43,672 nt of DNA from an uncultured Prevotella sp. (lineage in GTDB: Bacteria; Bacteroidota; Bacteroidia; Bacteroidales; Bacteroidaceae), in contig CAJPTO010000001.1 of NCBI GenBank assembly GCA_905373605.1, positions 1 through 43,672 of the forward strand. The letters are read 5' to 3'. The notes beneath the pieces are model-generated. The model made no database searches and was not told where the DNA came from. It was given only the letters and a program-made list of their open reading frames with translations. Of the stretch, positions 7,370-15,920 are shown piece after piece. The position numbers and the translations under genes are program-made. Numbering within the stretch: the stretch's first letter is position 1; every line of letters starts with the position of its first letter.

Positions 7370-10300
7370 TTAGAACCCTAAGTTGAGCGTGGCAGTGAAC
7401 TGACGGGGTGTGGGGAGCGACACACCGCCCGTGCGATAGTATTCTGGGTCTTGCCCTTTCAGCTTGCTGTCGGCATAGATGAGGAAGGGATTGGTGACGT
7501 TGAGGCGCAAGGATGCGGCGTGCAAGTGCAACTTTTTGAGCAAAGCAGGCGTGCATGTGTAGCCCAACGAGATGTTCTTCATACGCACGAAACTGCCGTC
7601 GGCCACGCGATTTTGCGAAAAGTTGTAGGTGTTATACGCTTTCTCGATGTTCTCTTTGCCCACTTTGGCGATGAGTTCTTGCGACGGCAGCGTGGGAACA
7701 TCCGTGCGCAGCTCGTCGCCTGGGTTGAGCCAGCGGTTGTAATACTCCTTGGAGAAGACGTTGAGGTCGGCAAAGTCGGGGTCGAAAGTAGGGTTGAGCC
7801 TTATCTTGTTGCCTGCCTGCATGGTGAGAAAGAACGACAATTCCCACGCGCCTAGCTTGAAAGTGTTGTTCAATCCGCCCAAAACCTGCGGCTCGATGGG
7901 GCCGTGGTAGATGAGATAGCTCTTTGCATACTGCGTGTCTAGAAAGTCGGCGCCTGCGTTTTTAGCGTAAGCGTTCTGACTAGAAGGGTAACGGCCGAAG
8001 TTGAAAGTGGGTAATCCGTTGCCGTCTAGCCCCTGGAAGTTGTACGAAAAGAGCGAACCCTTGGGATAACCCACGATGTTTCCGCGGCCTCGTCCTGCCA
8101 CCATGTCGAAAGCATTGGGCGTGTTTAGCAAGCGAGTAATCTTTTGATGCATGGCACTAAGCGTAAGACTGGTGGTCCAAGAGAACTTGTCGGCAACGAT
8201 GTTCTTGGTGTGTAGACCCAGTTCTACGCCTCTGGTGCGCATGTCGCCAAAGTTAGCGTACTTGTAGTACTGGCCTCCAACGCCCGAAGTGCGTACAAGG
8301 TCGATGAGGTCGAACGTGTTGCGCTGGTATAAGTCGATGGTTGCGCTGATGCGATTGTTGAACATTCCCAGTTCAATACCCAAGTTCAGCTCGTACATTT
8401 TTTCCCAAGTCAGGTCGCGATTTTCAAGATGTTTGATGTTGAGTTTGTTCTCGCGGTTGTTAAAGTGGTAGCGGTTTACGATGCCACTTTGGTAAACGGC
8501 GTTGGCGTTGATGGCCTCTTCGTTCATCTTGGCGGTGAGTCCGTAACTTGCGCGAAGTGCTAAGCGCGATATCCAAGCATGGTTTTTAAGGAACTTTTCT
8601 TGGTCGATGTTCCACTTGGCACCAACGTTCCATGTGGGCAACCATAGTGCACGTGCCCCACGACCCGAACTGTTGGAACCCTCGGTGTTGAGAACGAAGT
8701 TGAAAACATAACGCCCCGCATAGCCGTAGGTTCCGTTTAGCGAGAAGTTTACGCCGCGTTCGTTGCGCTTATGCAGTCCAAAGTAACTGTTACCTTCGTT
8801 GGTTAGCTTGTCGAAGATAAGCGGATTGGTGTACACTTGGTTGCCGCGACCATATTGTATGCCGTAACCTTGGAAGGGTTGGTTAGAGCGATTGGCGGCG
8901 CGAACCTCGGTAAAGGCAAACGCTTTAAAGTCGTGCTGCCCCATGCGCTTGTCGAAATCGAGGGCCAAACGTGCCAAAAAGCTGGTCATTGATGTCTCGG
9001 TGCGGTTGAACAAGCCGCCGTGGGTAAGGCCAACCTTTGGTTGGAGCAGGGGATTATCCTTGTCGCGCACCAAATAGATGTTCTCTTGTGCAACCGTTGG
9101 GTTGTCGTTGGCGCGATAAGCCTGCACTACGTTAGAGCCTTCGTCAACCTCGTGTGTGGTGACTGTGTTGGCACGACGGGCCGAAAACAAGGCTTTTACG
9201 GCCAAGTCTGTCGTTAGTTGGTAGCTGCCTTCGGCTTGTAGCTTAAAGTCAAGCACGTCTACATGGGTTTTGTTGTTGGCATATTCGTTCAGGATGTTGA
9301 ACGGAGCCCAGTTGTTTCGATAGTAAGCCAGACTGCCGTCGGCGTTGTATGGGCGCAGTGTGCGACTTGTGCCGAGGGCGTAAGAGAAGGGGTTGATGTC
9401 GAAATCGCGCTCAAACACGCCCAGAGTGTGGTTTTTGCGTTGGGGCATAGTGCCTGGTGCCTTCTGCGAACGTATGTTTCCTTGTGCCGAAAGCGTGGCG
9501 CGCATTTTCTCGTTAATATAAAAGGTGCTCTTGATGTTGGCCGTTAGGCGGCTAACCTTGTCGGCGATGGTCCAACCGCTATCGTGATAAAAGCCCACAG
9601 AGGCGTATGTAGCCACGTTTTTTCCGCCGCCGGCGAAGGTGAGCGAATGGTTGGTTGTGGGGTTAAGTGTAAAGAGCAGGTCGAACCAATCGGTGTTGGC
9701 GTATTCCCTTTCGCGCAGAAAGGCGTTGCGTGCCTCGGGCGTATTGGCTATTTGGTATCGGCCTGTTGTGGGGTCGATGGTGCTCAGACCTCTGTACAAC
9801 TCGTGGTAAACGCCTGCCCTTCGGCCGTAAAGCGCATTGCGGAGCCCAAAATATCCCTTGTCGTTCATCTCTTGATAGAGGGCCATTGTTTCTTGCGAGT
9901 TCAGCAAGTCGAACTGGCTGTAACGCGGTTTCATGCGGATGGAGTTCTCGGTAGCGTAGCTTACGCGCAAGGGTGTTTCTCTTTTACCCGATTTTGTGGT
10001 CACAACGATAACGCCGTTGAGCGCGCGCGCACCGTAAACAGAGGTTGCCGAGGCATCTTTCAGCACCTGAATGTCTTCTATGTCGGCAGGATTAAGACCT
10101 GCAACGGCCGACCCAACCAGCGTGGCAGCATCGCCCGATGCCAGTTGGTCTAGGTTTAGGTGTACCAAGTCTTCGTAAACCACACCATCGATAACCCACA
10201 GTGGCTGTACGTTTCCGATGATAGAGGCTCCGCCACGGATGTTAATGCGTGGTGCAGAACCGAATGTTCCCGATATGTTTTGTATGGAAAGACCGGCCAC

Positions 10301-10753
10301 GCGTCCTTCTAACATACGCGAGAGGTCGGCTATACCTTCCAGTTTGATGTCGTTCATCTTAACCGAAGTGGCCGCTCCGGTGTACACGCGGTTACGAATG
10401 TTCTGATAACCAGTTACAACCACCTCGTCCATCATTCGGCTGTCGGCCTTGAGAACGATGGTCATGGGTGTTGATAGGGCTTTCGTTCGCAGCGTTTGCA
10501 TGCCCACATAGCTCACTTGCAGCATGTGTCCGGGGGCGATTTCGAGCGAAAAACGGCCGTCGATGTCGGTCACAGCGCGCGCCTTTGTGCCTGTGGCTTG
10601 CACCAAAGCACCCACAAGCGTTTCGCCTTGTTCGTTCTTCACCGTACCCGTTATGGTGCTTTCGGTTTGCGCCAAGGCCATTTGCAGGCAGGCCAAGAGC
10701 GCAAGGCAGAGGGCGAATGTTTTCTTAAAGGGAGATGATATGTTTGTCGTCAT
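7370..10753 (-). CDS. SusC/RagA family TonB-linked outer membrane protein
   Basis: A 1127-residue SusC-type transporter. Order: signal peptide (to about residue 29, ...MALAQ), carboxypeptidase-regulatory-like domain (about 32-110, 'ITGTVKNEQGETLVGA', 'VTDIDGRFSLEI'), TonB-box-like VVVTGYQ, plug domain (about 120-230, 'LEGRVAGLSIQ', 'INIRGGASI', 'PLWVIDGVVYED', 'VLKDASATSVYGARALNGVIVVTTK'), then a long beta-barrel ending in aromatic LNLGF. The C-terminal Phe is the usual outer-membrane insertion signal. Energy comes from TonB/ExbBD, which are not in this window. It lies 38 bases after the FecA-like receptor and 60 bases before SusD, in one transcript. The length is normal for the family. Confidence 0.96.
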   Translation of the reverse strand: MTTNISSPFKKTFALCLALLACLQMALAQTESTITGTVKNEQGETLVGALVQATGTKARAVTDIDGRFSLEIAPGHMLQVSYVGMQTLRTKALSTPMTIVLKADSRMMDEVVVTGYQNIRNRVYTGAATSVKMNDIKLEGIADLSRMLEGRVAGLSIQNISGTFGSAPRINIRGGASIIGNVQPLWVIDGVVYEDLVHLNLDQLASGDAATLVGSAVAGLNPADIEDIQVLKDASATSVYGARALNGVIVVTTKSGKRETPLRVSYATENSIRMKPRYSQFDLLNSQETMALYQEMNDKGYFGLRNALYGRRAGVYHELYRGLSTIDPTTGRYQIANTPEARNAFLREREYANTDWFDLLFTLNPTTNHSLTFAGGGKNVATYASVGFYHDSGWTIADKVSRLTANIKSTFYINEKMRATLSAQGNIRSQKAPGTMPQRKNHTLGVFERDFDINPFSYALGTSRTLRPYNADGSLAYYRNNWAPFNILNEYANNKTHVDVLDFKLQAEGSYQLTTDLAVKALFSARRANTVTTHEVDEGSNVVQAYRANDNPTVAQENIYLVRDKDNPLLQPKVGLTHGGLFNRTETSMTSFLARLALDFDKRMGQHDFKAFAFTEVRAANRSNQPFQGYGIQYGRGNQVYTNPLIFDKLTNEGNSYFGLHKRNERGVNFSLNGTYGYAGRYVFNFVLNTEGSNSSGRGARALWLPTWNVGAKWNIDQEKFLKNHAWISRLALRASYGLTAKMNEEAINANAVYQSGIVNRYHFNNRENKLNIKHLENRDLTWEKMYELNLGIELGMFNNRISATIDLYQRNTFDLIDLVRTSGVGGQYYKYANFGDMRTRGVELGLHTKNIVADKFSWTTSLTLSAMHQKITRLLNTPNAFDMVAGRGRGNIVGYPKGSLFSYNFQGLDGNGLPTFNFGRYPSSQNAYAKNAGADFLDTQYAKSYLIYHGPIEPQVLGGLNNTFKLGAWELSFFLTMQAGNKIRLNPTFDPDFADLNVFSKEYYNRWLNPGDELRTDVPTLPSQELIAKVGKENIEKAYNTYNFSQNRVADGSFVRMKNISLGYTCTPALLKKLHLHAASLRLNVTNPFLIYADSKLKGQDPEYYRTGGVSLPTPRQFTATLNLGF

Positions 10754-10791
10754 AAGTCTTTTTGCCTATACAGATGGGGTTTGCGTTGTGG

Positions 10792-13050
10792 TTAGAGGTG
10801 CCAAAGCACGCCGCCATAGATGCCAAGTGGGTGTCCGGCGCGAAGCCCCGATGGGTGGCGCGACACCAAATACACCTTGTTGGTGAGGTTGATGGCATTA
10901 AGCGTGAGGGTGATTTGGCGGTTGATGTGGCCTTTAAGCGAAGCATCTACGATGGCATGTGCGGGAATTTTCTCGCGTTCGGCTATGCGTCCTTGTCCCG
11001 GTTGGGTGCGCATCGCCCCGTTAATGCGCAGGCCTATGTTGGCTTCAATGCGCTTATGCTCCACGCCAAGCTGGGCATTGAAGGCGTGCTTATATATATA
11101 AGGTATCTCGTCGCCATAGACAACGTCGCCCCACGACTCGCTACTGAAGGTGTTTTTCATCTTCGTGTCGGTGTAGGTGTACGACAGTTGCAGGGGCAAT
11201 TGCACGCTCCAATGGCGGGGTAGGGGTTGGTAATGCACCATCAGCTCCAGGCCTTTGACCACGGCTTTGCCCACATTAAACTGGTCGAGTGTGCCTTGTC
11301 CGCCTTGCGCAGCTAAGTCGCTGCCCAGCATGTTGTGGTAGTTGTTGTAAAAGCCGATGGCTTCTGCCTTGAGATTGTTGGTGGTAAGGCGCAAGCCTGC
11401 TTCGAAATTTACGCTGCTTTCGGCCTTTTGATAGAGGGTGGCACTGGGCGGAGCGAAGCCTTTATGTACGCCGCCGAAGGCCGAAAGCACGGGCAAGAAG
11501 CGGTAACTGAAGCCAAAGCCCGGTAAGAAAGCGCGTGCGTGGTTGGGCGTTTCGATGCGAACCATGCCCGTGCGGCGTGGGTCGGCGGCGGTATAATCAC
11601 GTTTCAGCAGGTCTACATCTTCGTATCGCAGGCCCAATGTTAGCGTAAGTGCATCCTTAGCCCATTTTGTTAGCGCGTAACCAGCCCATGCATGGGCGGT
11701 TGTTATGCGGTTGGCGTTGCTTCCGGGCAGGCCTGGAAGAAACAATTGCATTGTGCCTTGCTGCATGGAGTAGGCATCATCCTGCTGAAAGCGGTCTTCG
11801 CTGTCGGCATGATAGCGCAAACCGGCCTCGGCAGTGAAGTATCCGCCGAAGATACGTGTGCGATATTCGCCCTTGGACTGTATGCCGCGCGAGTGGTATT
11901 TGCGGTGATTGGCGCGCAACATCAGGGCTTCGCCCAGATAATCTTTTGCGCCAGTGAGGATGTCGAAGTAGTCTTTGTTGGTGTCGGGGTCGGTAAGTAC
12001 GTCGGCGATGGAACGTTTTTCGGGCTTGGTGTAGCCTGCTCTCACATCGTTAAGCTTGTACCAATTGCGGAAGAAACGGTTGTAATAGAGGTTGGTGGTT
12101 ATCTTCCACTTGTTGGCTTTCTCAATGATGTAGGTGCCAACCCATTGTGTATGGCGCGTGGTAAGTTGGTCGCGTTGTGCACCAGCATAGCGAAAGTAAG
12201 GCCGTAGGGCGAAATCGGCTCGCGAAAGACCAACGTAGGTCTCGTCGGAGGTTTCGTTGGCGAAGCCAAATTTAAGTTCAAAGAGGTGGTTCACTCCCTC
12301 TTCGTTGTCGGTTTGCGCCGAAACCTTGGCTATGAGGTCGTTGCGCTTAAAGCCCGTGCGGTTGTCTGGCTCGTCGCGACGAAAGCCTTTCGACTGGTAA
12401 CGCAGGTATTCCACCATGTAACCCACGTGCTTATGGCGGTTGCCAAAGCCTGCATAGCTCTTCAAAGTGTTGTAACTGCCATACGAAAGCTGTGCCTTAC
12501 CCCACATTCGCTGTGGAATGGGCGTTGAAACCATGTTGATGGCACCGCCTGTTGTGAAGGGTCCGTACTGCACTTGACTGCTACCTTTGAGCACTTCGAT
12601 GGCATACATGCGGGCGGCATTGGGGAAATAGTAGGCGGCAGGCGCGGCATAAGGTGCGGGAGCAGCCAATACGCCGTCTTCCATCAGCGAGATTCGCTCG
12701 CTTCGTTCGGCCTTCGTTCCGCGCAAACTGATGTTGGGGCGAAGCCCAAAGCCGTCTTCTTCGTACACGTTTACGCCGGGAACGCTCTTCAGCATGCGGT
12801 TGATGTCGGTGTAACCAAACTTGGCCAGCTCGGTGGGTGATAGGTAATAGGCCGAGCCCGTGCGGTTTCGAGCCTCGAACTTGCTGCCCAACATCTGGTT
12901 AGAACGCACCACCACCTCGCCAATGCGGTGCACCGAGTCGGTCATGGCCTTGCTCGTGGCCGTTTCTTGGGCGTGGGTTGGCATGCATAGGGCAAGCGAA
13001 AAGGCGGCAAATGCGCTGGTGAATAGCTTCCTGAATGTTTGTCGCATCAT
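10792..13050 (-). CDS. FecA-like TonB-dependent outer membrane receptor
   Basis: A 752-residue TonB-dependent receptor with a signal peptide (...CMPTHAQ) and no SusC-type N-terminal domain. The plug strongly resembles FecA-type receptors: 'RGTKAERSERISLMEDGVL', 'APYAAPAAYYFPNAARM', and 'VLKGSSQVQYGPFTTGGAIN'. 'GEVVVRSNQ' near residue 45 is a TonB-box-like segment. The barrel closes with a terminal aromatic-containing strand (GIYGGVLWHL). FecA in Escherichia coli imports ferric dicitrate; closely similar Bacteroidetes proteins are annotated as iron transporters, but ligand specificity here is inferred. No FecR/FecI-type regulators and no N-terminal signalling domain are seen. It is the first gene of the nine-gene operon. 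Confidence 0.92.
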   Translation of the reverse strand: MMRQTFRKLFTSAFAAFSLALCMPTHAQETATSKAMTDSVHRIGEVVVRSNQMLGSKFEARNRTGSAYYLSPTELAKFGYTDINRMLKSVPGVNVYEEDGFGLRPNISLRGTKAERSERISLMEDGVLAAPAPYAAPAAYYFPNAARMYAIEVLKGSSQVQYGPFTTGGAINMVSTPIPQRMWGKAQLSYGSYNTLKSYAGFGNRHKHVGYMVEYLRYQSKGFRRDEPDNRTGFKRNDLIAKVSAQTDNEEGVNHLFELKFGFANETSDETYVGLSRADFALRPYFRYAGAQRDQLTTRHTQWVGTYIIEKANKWKITTNLYYNRFFRNWYKLNDVRAGYTKPEKRSIADVLTDPDTNKDYFDILTGAKDYLGEALMLRANHRKYHSRGIQSKGEYRTRIFGGYFTAEAGLRYHADSEDRFQQDDAYSMQQGTMQLFLPGLPGSNANRITTAHAWAGYALTKWAKDALTLTLGLRYEDVDLLKRDYTAADPRRTGMVRIETPNHARAFLPGFGFSYRFLPVLSAFGGVHKGFAPPSATLYQKAESSVNFEAGLRLTTNNLKAEAIGFYNNYHNMLGSDLAAQGGQGTLDQFNVGKAVVKGLELMVHYQPLPRHWSVQLPLQLSYTYTDTKMKNTFSSESWGDVVYGDEIPYIYKHAFNAQLGVEHKRIEANIGLRINGAMRTQPGQGRIAEREKIPAHAIVDASLKGHINRQITLTLNAINLTNKVYLVSRHPSGLRAGHPLGIYGGVLWHL

Positions 13051-13112
13051 TGTTTTTGGGGATGTTTGCTTTTTCTGCTACTGCTTTTTTACCCGACAAC
13101 AAGGGGATGCTT

Positions 13113-13246
13113 GGACACATTACGCGCGCGATAATAGAGCGTATTAGCCCCTGCGCAGTGTCCTTTTAGCTTCGTTGTTGTTCCCGAATACCTTGTTTGT
13201 CAAGTAGATAACGTCAGTAAAACGAATAAGTAAATTATCGCTTATT
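13113..13246 (-). promoter_or_regulatory. Foldable leader of the uptake operon
   Basis: Within the predicted leader, GGACAC (from 13158-13163) can pair with GTGTCC (from 13113-13118), enclosing GCGC/GCGC and TAATA/TATTA pairings. Closer to the start, AATAAG and CTTATT form an inverted repeat with a 10-nt gap (13225-13246). This could be an RNA control element or a repressor site. I could not match it to a known riboswitch (no cobalamin, TPP, FMN or SAM core seen). Confidence 0.4.
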
Positions 13247-13270
13247 TCTAAGTTTCTTTATTTTCGGCTG

Positions 13271-13302
13271 CAAAATTAATAAAAAATAACCTTTCTTGCA
13301 AT
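13271..13302 (-). promoter_or_regulatory. Predicted promoter of the uptake operon
   Basis: On the minus strand a -7 element TAATTTTG (13271-13278) matches TAnnTTTG. A TTG (13299-13301, preceded by A) lies 20 bases upstream as the -33 element. The predicted start of transcription is near 13264, giving a leader of about 214 nt before the FecA-like gene. Confidence 0.7.
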
Positions 13303-13485
13303 CACTATTTGTTGGTATTTAGCAGGTTTGTGCTTCCAATTCACGTTTGTAGCTGATGCAGGCTAGGGTTATTGTTGGCTATTGCTAGCTTGTGATTGGC
13401 TATTGCTTGGTTATGGCAAGTTGTTGTTTGCATTATTGAAAGGCGAATGTTTGGTTTTTCTGCTGCGATGCCATAGAGGTAGTGG

Positions 13486-13529
13486 GTGTCTGGCAGCTGC
13501 CGTACAAGTGTCTGACACGTGCCGTACAC
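13486..13529. repeat. Two-copy 22-bp tandem repeat with palindromic cores
   Basis: Two adjacent 22-bp units begin GTGTCTG and end GCCGTACA. The first contains the perfect palindrome GGCAGCTGCC; the second contains GTGTC-T-GACAC. The 22-bp period and palindromic nature recall the arrays at 19090-19217 and 32931-33025, although the arm sequence differs. Confidence 0.6.
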
Positions 13530-13703
13530 CTTAATCAAACACATCTATGGGCGTTTACTTCACAATCCAGATAATGAATAGGGATGAAATTGCCTTAATT
13601 TTAAAGCAAAAAGCTTGGCTACTATGGTTAGAACACCAACAAGTCAAGGCGTTTTGCCTATGTTTGGATGAATATGCTAAGCGTTTGTGCAGATTTGCCA
13701 AGC

Positions 13704-14264
13704 CTACTTCTGTTTCTTGCGGTTTACTATTGGCCTTAGTCTTGGTTTTTCCCAAAAGAAGTTCTTTATATGGCAGCGCAGGGATATTATCAACGTATCT
13801 GTTAGTACGGGCTTGCCCTCGCATAAGAGATAATTGCATGGTAAGATATACATGTTTATGCGGTTGAGGTCTACGTTATTGCCTGTTATGTTGATGGCCA
13901 GTCGTGCCTGGATGTCGCTGTTTTCAATGCTTGTGCGGTTGCTGATGTCGCCACTCGCCGTCTTATAGCTTTCGGCAGAGAGGAACGAAAGGCGTTCGTC
14001 GTCGAATGCAACTAACAGAGAGTCGGGGTCTATTTCGTAATTCCCCTTTAGGTCGAAATATAAATAGTTGAACGATTGGAAATAGAAGGATTTCACATTA
14101 ACCGTTCCGTTAGACGTTTGTATTGAGTGGGTGTTTGTGCCGTCGATAAAGCTTAATGTAGATGCAACGTCACACGATGCCAATAGCCACAAGCTAATGG
14201 CGAATAATGGGAGCGATAATAGGTATCTCACTTTGTTGACACCGCTGAATGGACATTTTTTCAT
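13704..14264 (-). CDS. Small hypothetical lipoprotein
   Basis: A 186-residue protein with a long basic N-terminus, hydrophobic segment and lipobox LLASC (Cys31). The mature part is acidic and beta-rich ('SFIDGTNTHSIQTSNGTVNVKSFYFQSFNYLYFDL'), and the C-terminus is very basic (RLRPIVNRKKQK). I do not recognise a family. It appears to be a single-gene unit: a -7-like TAACTTTG lies about 55 bases upstream, and the nearest downstream minus-strand gene begins more than 650 bases away. An internal ATG at codon 12 is not excluded as start, but the annotated one keeps the signal peptide intact. The base composition is lower in G+C than the neighbouring receptor genes. Confidence 0.7.
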   Translation of the reverse strand: MKKCPFSGVNKVRYLLSLPLFAISLWLLASCDVASTLSFIDGTNTHSIQTSNGTVNVKSFYFQSFNYLYFDLKGNYEIDPDSLLVAFDDERLSFLSAESYKTASGDISNRTSIENSDIQARLAINITGNNVDLNRINMYILPCNYLLCEGKPVLTDTLIISLRCHIKNFFWEKPRLRPIVNRKKQK

Positions 14265-14318
14265 AAGAAATTTTTGATTGTCTGTTACTGATGAAGTTGG
14301 GCAAGATTGTCTATTCTA

Positions 14319-14326
14319 CAAAGTTA
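14319..14326 (-). promoter_or_regulatory. -7 element upstream of the small lipoprotein gene
   Basis: TAACTTTG on the minus strand matches TAnnTTTG, about 55 bases before the start codon. No clear TTTG is found at the -33 distance, so this is a partial match only. Confidence 0.4.
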
Positions 14327-14336
14327 GGATTTTTTT

Positions 14337-14376
14337 TGAGTTGATGAGCTTTTGAGTTTATAAATTTTTGAGGTTA
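14337..14376. repeat. 8-bp repeat array, AGTT orientation
   Basis: Five degenerate octamers in phase: TGAGTTGA, TGAGCTTT, TGAGTTTA, TAAATTTT, TGAGGTTA. They belong to the same family as the array at 14413-14492 but in the opposite orientation, so the two can pair as an imperfect inverted repeat. Confidence 0.6.
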
Positions 14377-14412
14377 ACATTTTTTGAGAGGAACGTGTGC
14401 GAATGTCTTGTT

Positions 14413-14492
14413 AACTTGTGAACTAATAAACTTGTTAACTCGTCAACTTGTTAACTTGTTAACTCGTTAACTTGTAAACTCACAAACTAAAA
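14413..14492. repeat. 8-bp tandem repeat array (AACTnnnn)x10
   Basis: Ten consecutive octamers keep AACT in exact 8-bp phase over 80 bases, with a variable second half that is mostly TTGT or TCGT (for example AACTTGTT, AACTCGTC, AACTTGTA, AACTCACA). It lies between the ferritin stop and the next gene, beside a terminator hairpin. Together with 14337-14376, this stretch fills most of the 381-bp gap 14265-14645; no gene was seen there. Confidence 0.85.
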
Positions 14493-14495
14493 GCC

Positions 14496-14524
14496 CCATG
14501 CATGCTCGTGATAAGCATGCATGG
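14496..14524 (-). terminator. Hairpin terminator candidate downstream of ferritin
   Basis: A perfect 10-bp inverted repeat (CCATGCATGC / GCATGCATGG) has a 9-nt loop. Read on the minus strand it is followed by GGCTTTTAGTTTG, a moderate T-rich tail, about 120 bases after the ferritin stop codon. Confidence 0.6.
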
Positions 14525-14645
14525 AGTGTGGAAGATGTGTTGTTTTGCGGTTTGCTTTGTTGCTTAGCCTGTGGCTTGCACAGGCAAATTGAGGTTTGTG
14601 GAAGCAGCGTTTCAGCACTTTAGCCGCAAAAAAAACACGTGGCTT

Positions 14646-15158
14646 TTATGCCAAAGGCGTGGCAGGGTTGTAGGTGCGTTGACCCAGTTCCTTATCTATC
14701 ATGTAGATGCCATAGCCGTTGTCCTTAATCATTTTCAGGTTGTCGATGATGGTTTGCACGTTTTCTTCCTCTTCCACTTGCTCGTCGATGAACCATTTCA
14801 GCATGCTTTGCGTGGCATAATCGTTCTCTTCGGAGGTGAGTGCGAACAACTTGTTGATGCTCTCGGTGATGGATTGTTCGTGGCGCAGTGAGCTTTCGAA
14901 CACGTTTAGCACATCGTTCCACTCTGTGGGAACGGCATCGATGGGGCGAAGGTCTACCTTGCCGTTGCGCGAGATAACATAGTTGAAGAGTATTTTGGCG
15001 TGATCCTGCTCTTCCTTAAACTGCACTTCGAACCAATTCCCCATTCCGGGCTGTCCCTTTGCGTGACAATAGGCTGCCATTGACAGGTAAAGGTAGGCCG
15101 ACCACATCTCGGCGTTGATTTGTGCGTTGAGTGCTTCTTCGATTTTCTTCTTTAACAT
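14646..15158 (-). CDS. ftnA: Ferritin (non-heme iron storage)
   Basis: A 170-residue ferritin. The frame is open to 15227, but the ATG at 15158 (MLKKKIEEAL) gives the normal length and lets residue numbers match Escherichia coli FtnA directly. Ferroxidase and nearby residues are all present: Glu17, Tyr24, Glu50, His53, Glu94, Glu126, Gln127 and Glu130. The protein should form a cytoplasmic 24-mer that oxidises Fe(II) and stores the mineral. It stands alone, with 8-bp repeat arrays on both sides and a hairpin terminator downstream. No clear TAnnTTTG promoter was found in the 290 bases upstream. Its proximity to the FecA-like uptake operon may be coincidence, but both fit iron handling. Confidence 0.96.
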   Translation of the reverse strand: MLKKKIEEALNAQINAEMWSAYLYLSMAAYCHAKGQPGMGNWFEVQFKEEQDHAKILFNYVISRNGKVDLRPIDAVPTEWNDVLNVFESSLRHEQSITESINKLFALTSEENDYATQSMLKWFIDEQVEEEENVQTIIDNLKMIKDNGYGIYMIDKELGQRTYNPATPLA

Positions 15159-15270
15159 AATGCTTTTTGTATTTATAATAATGAATGTTTTGCTAAAATC
15201 TGAGTTGAAATAAATAAGAAACCACACCCCACCCCGTTTCTAAAGGGCTAGTGAAAGTGAAATGCGTTGT

Positions 15271-15310
15271 TGTTGACGAGCTAACAAGTTGGCTAGTTGA
15301 CGAGTTGGCA
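15271..15310. repeat. 8-bp repeat array, AGTT orientation, upstream of ferritin
   Basis: Octamers in phase: TGTTGACG, AGCTAACA, AGTTGGCT, AGTTGACG, AGTTGGCA. This is the same AGTTnnnn family as elsewhere in the window. It lies in the gap between ferritin and the membrane-protein cluster. Confidence 0.65.
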
Positions 15311-15451
15311 AGGTCGTTCCCATGCAGTTGGGAAGCTGCTGGCTTAGCTCGTAGGCTTCTCAATGCCGCCTTTTCTAGGTAATTAAAACAACAAAGATTG
15401 TGCCATTGTTGAGCGTGGCGCGAAGATAGCGTGGTGTACCTCCTCTTTTCC

Positions 15452-15877
15452 CTAAGTGTAATATAGTACGGAAACGATAACGGTTGCTGCAAAAAGCAAG
15501 ACCAGACTGGCTATATTGGCCTTAAACATGAACTTTGCATGGCGGTTGTGATGGGTGAAACTATACCAAAGCGAGTAGATGCACAGGCAGGACAGGGCCG
15601 ATGAGGGGTAGATTATTGCCTCTTGTTCATTATGTAGCAGGTATAATACGAATTTCCAGCCGCCAAAGCATAGAAAAACAAGGCATGAAATGGCGGAAAT
15701 GCACGTTACGAGTAGCACGGCAAATGGCAATGCCATTCTGTGGAATGCATTTGGTGGGCTAGTTTCGTAAGCGTGTTCTGCGGCTTTCTGATGCTTTTCA
15801 TGCTTTACGCATAGCAGAAATATTAAGACTGCGATGCAAACCCTAATGATATATAGTTTTTCAGTTGGATTAAGCAT
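15452..15877 (-). CDS. Small four-helix membrane protein, third tandem paralog
   Basis: A 141-residue integral membrane protein. The ATG at 15877 (MLNPTEKLYIIRV) gives exactly the length of the first paralog at 16404-16829; an ATG four codons upstream (15889) is an alternative. Four hydrophobic segments lie at about residues 8-24, 47-70, 80-102 and 117-140. The region around 'YSFTHHNRHAKFMFKANIASLVLL' aligns with 'FHYSSYRNTSTGYMYWVNIINAVLF' of the first paralog and 'HSIRHYNTSANIMYWVHVVNIALI' of the middle one. It lacks conserved polar residues that would suggest an enzyme or transporter. Function unknown. It begins 43 bases after the stop of the frameshifted middle copy. Confidence 0.7.
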   Translation of the reverse strand: MLNPTEKLYIIRVCIAVLIFLLCVKHEKHQKAAEHAYETSPPNAFHRMALPFAVLLVTCISAISCLVFLCFGGWKFVLYLLHNEQEAIIYPSSALSCLCIYSLWYSFTHHNRHAKFMFKANIASLVLLFAATVIVSVLYYT

Positions 15878-15920
15878 GGCTACTTGCATGGTTGAGCAGG
15901 GGTAATGGTTGTTTGTGTGT

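Larger units (their letters stand above)
13051..13703. other. 653-bp gap between the uptake operon and an upstream lipoprotein gene
   Basis: It holds the operon leader and promoter (13113-13302), a loosely repeated TTGGCTATTGC segment (13375-13385 and 13396-13406), and a two-copy 22-bp repeat (13486-13529). Short open frames between 13341 and 13867 overlap each other on both strands and have no coding character; I see no further gene. Confidence 0.6.

Noticed and set aside
9584..10153. Plus-strand open frame opposite the SusC plug region
   Set aside because: Shadow of the SusC gene; residue composition is cysteine- and valine-rich noise.
13547..13867. 106-codon plus-strand frame and the opposing 94-codon minus-strand frame
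   Set aside because: Both overlap the 3' end of the small lipoprotein gene and each other, without signal peptide or recognisable motifs.
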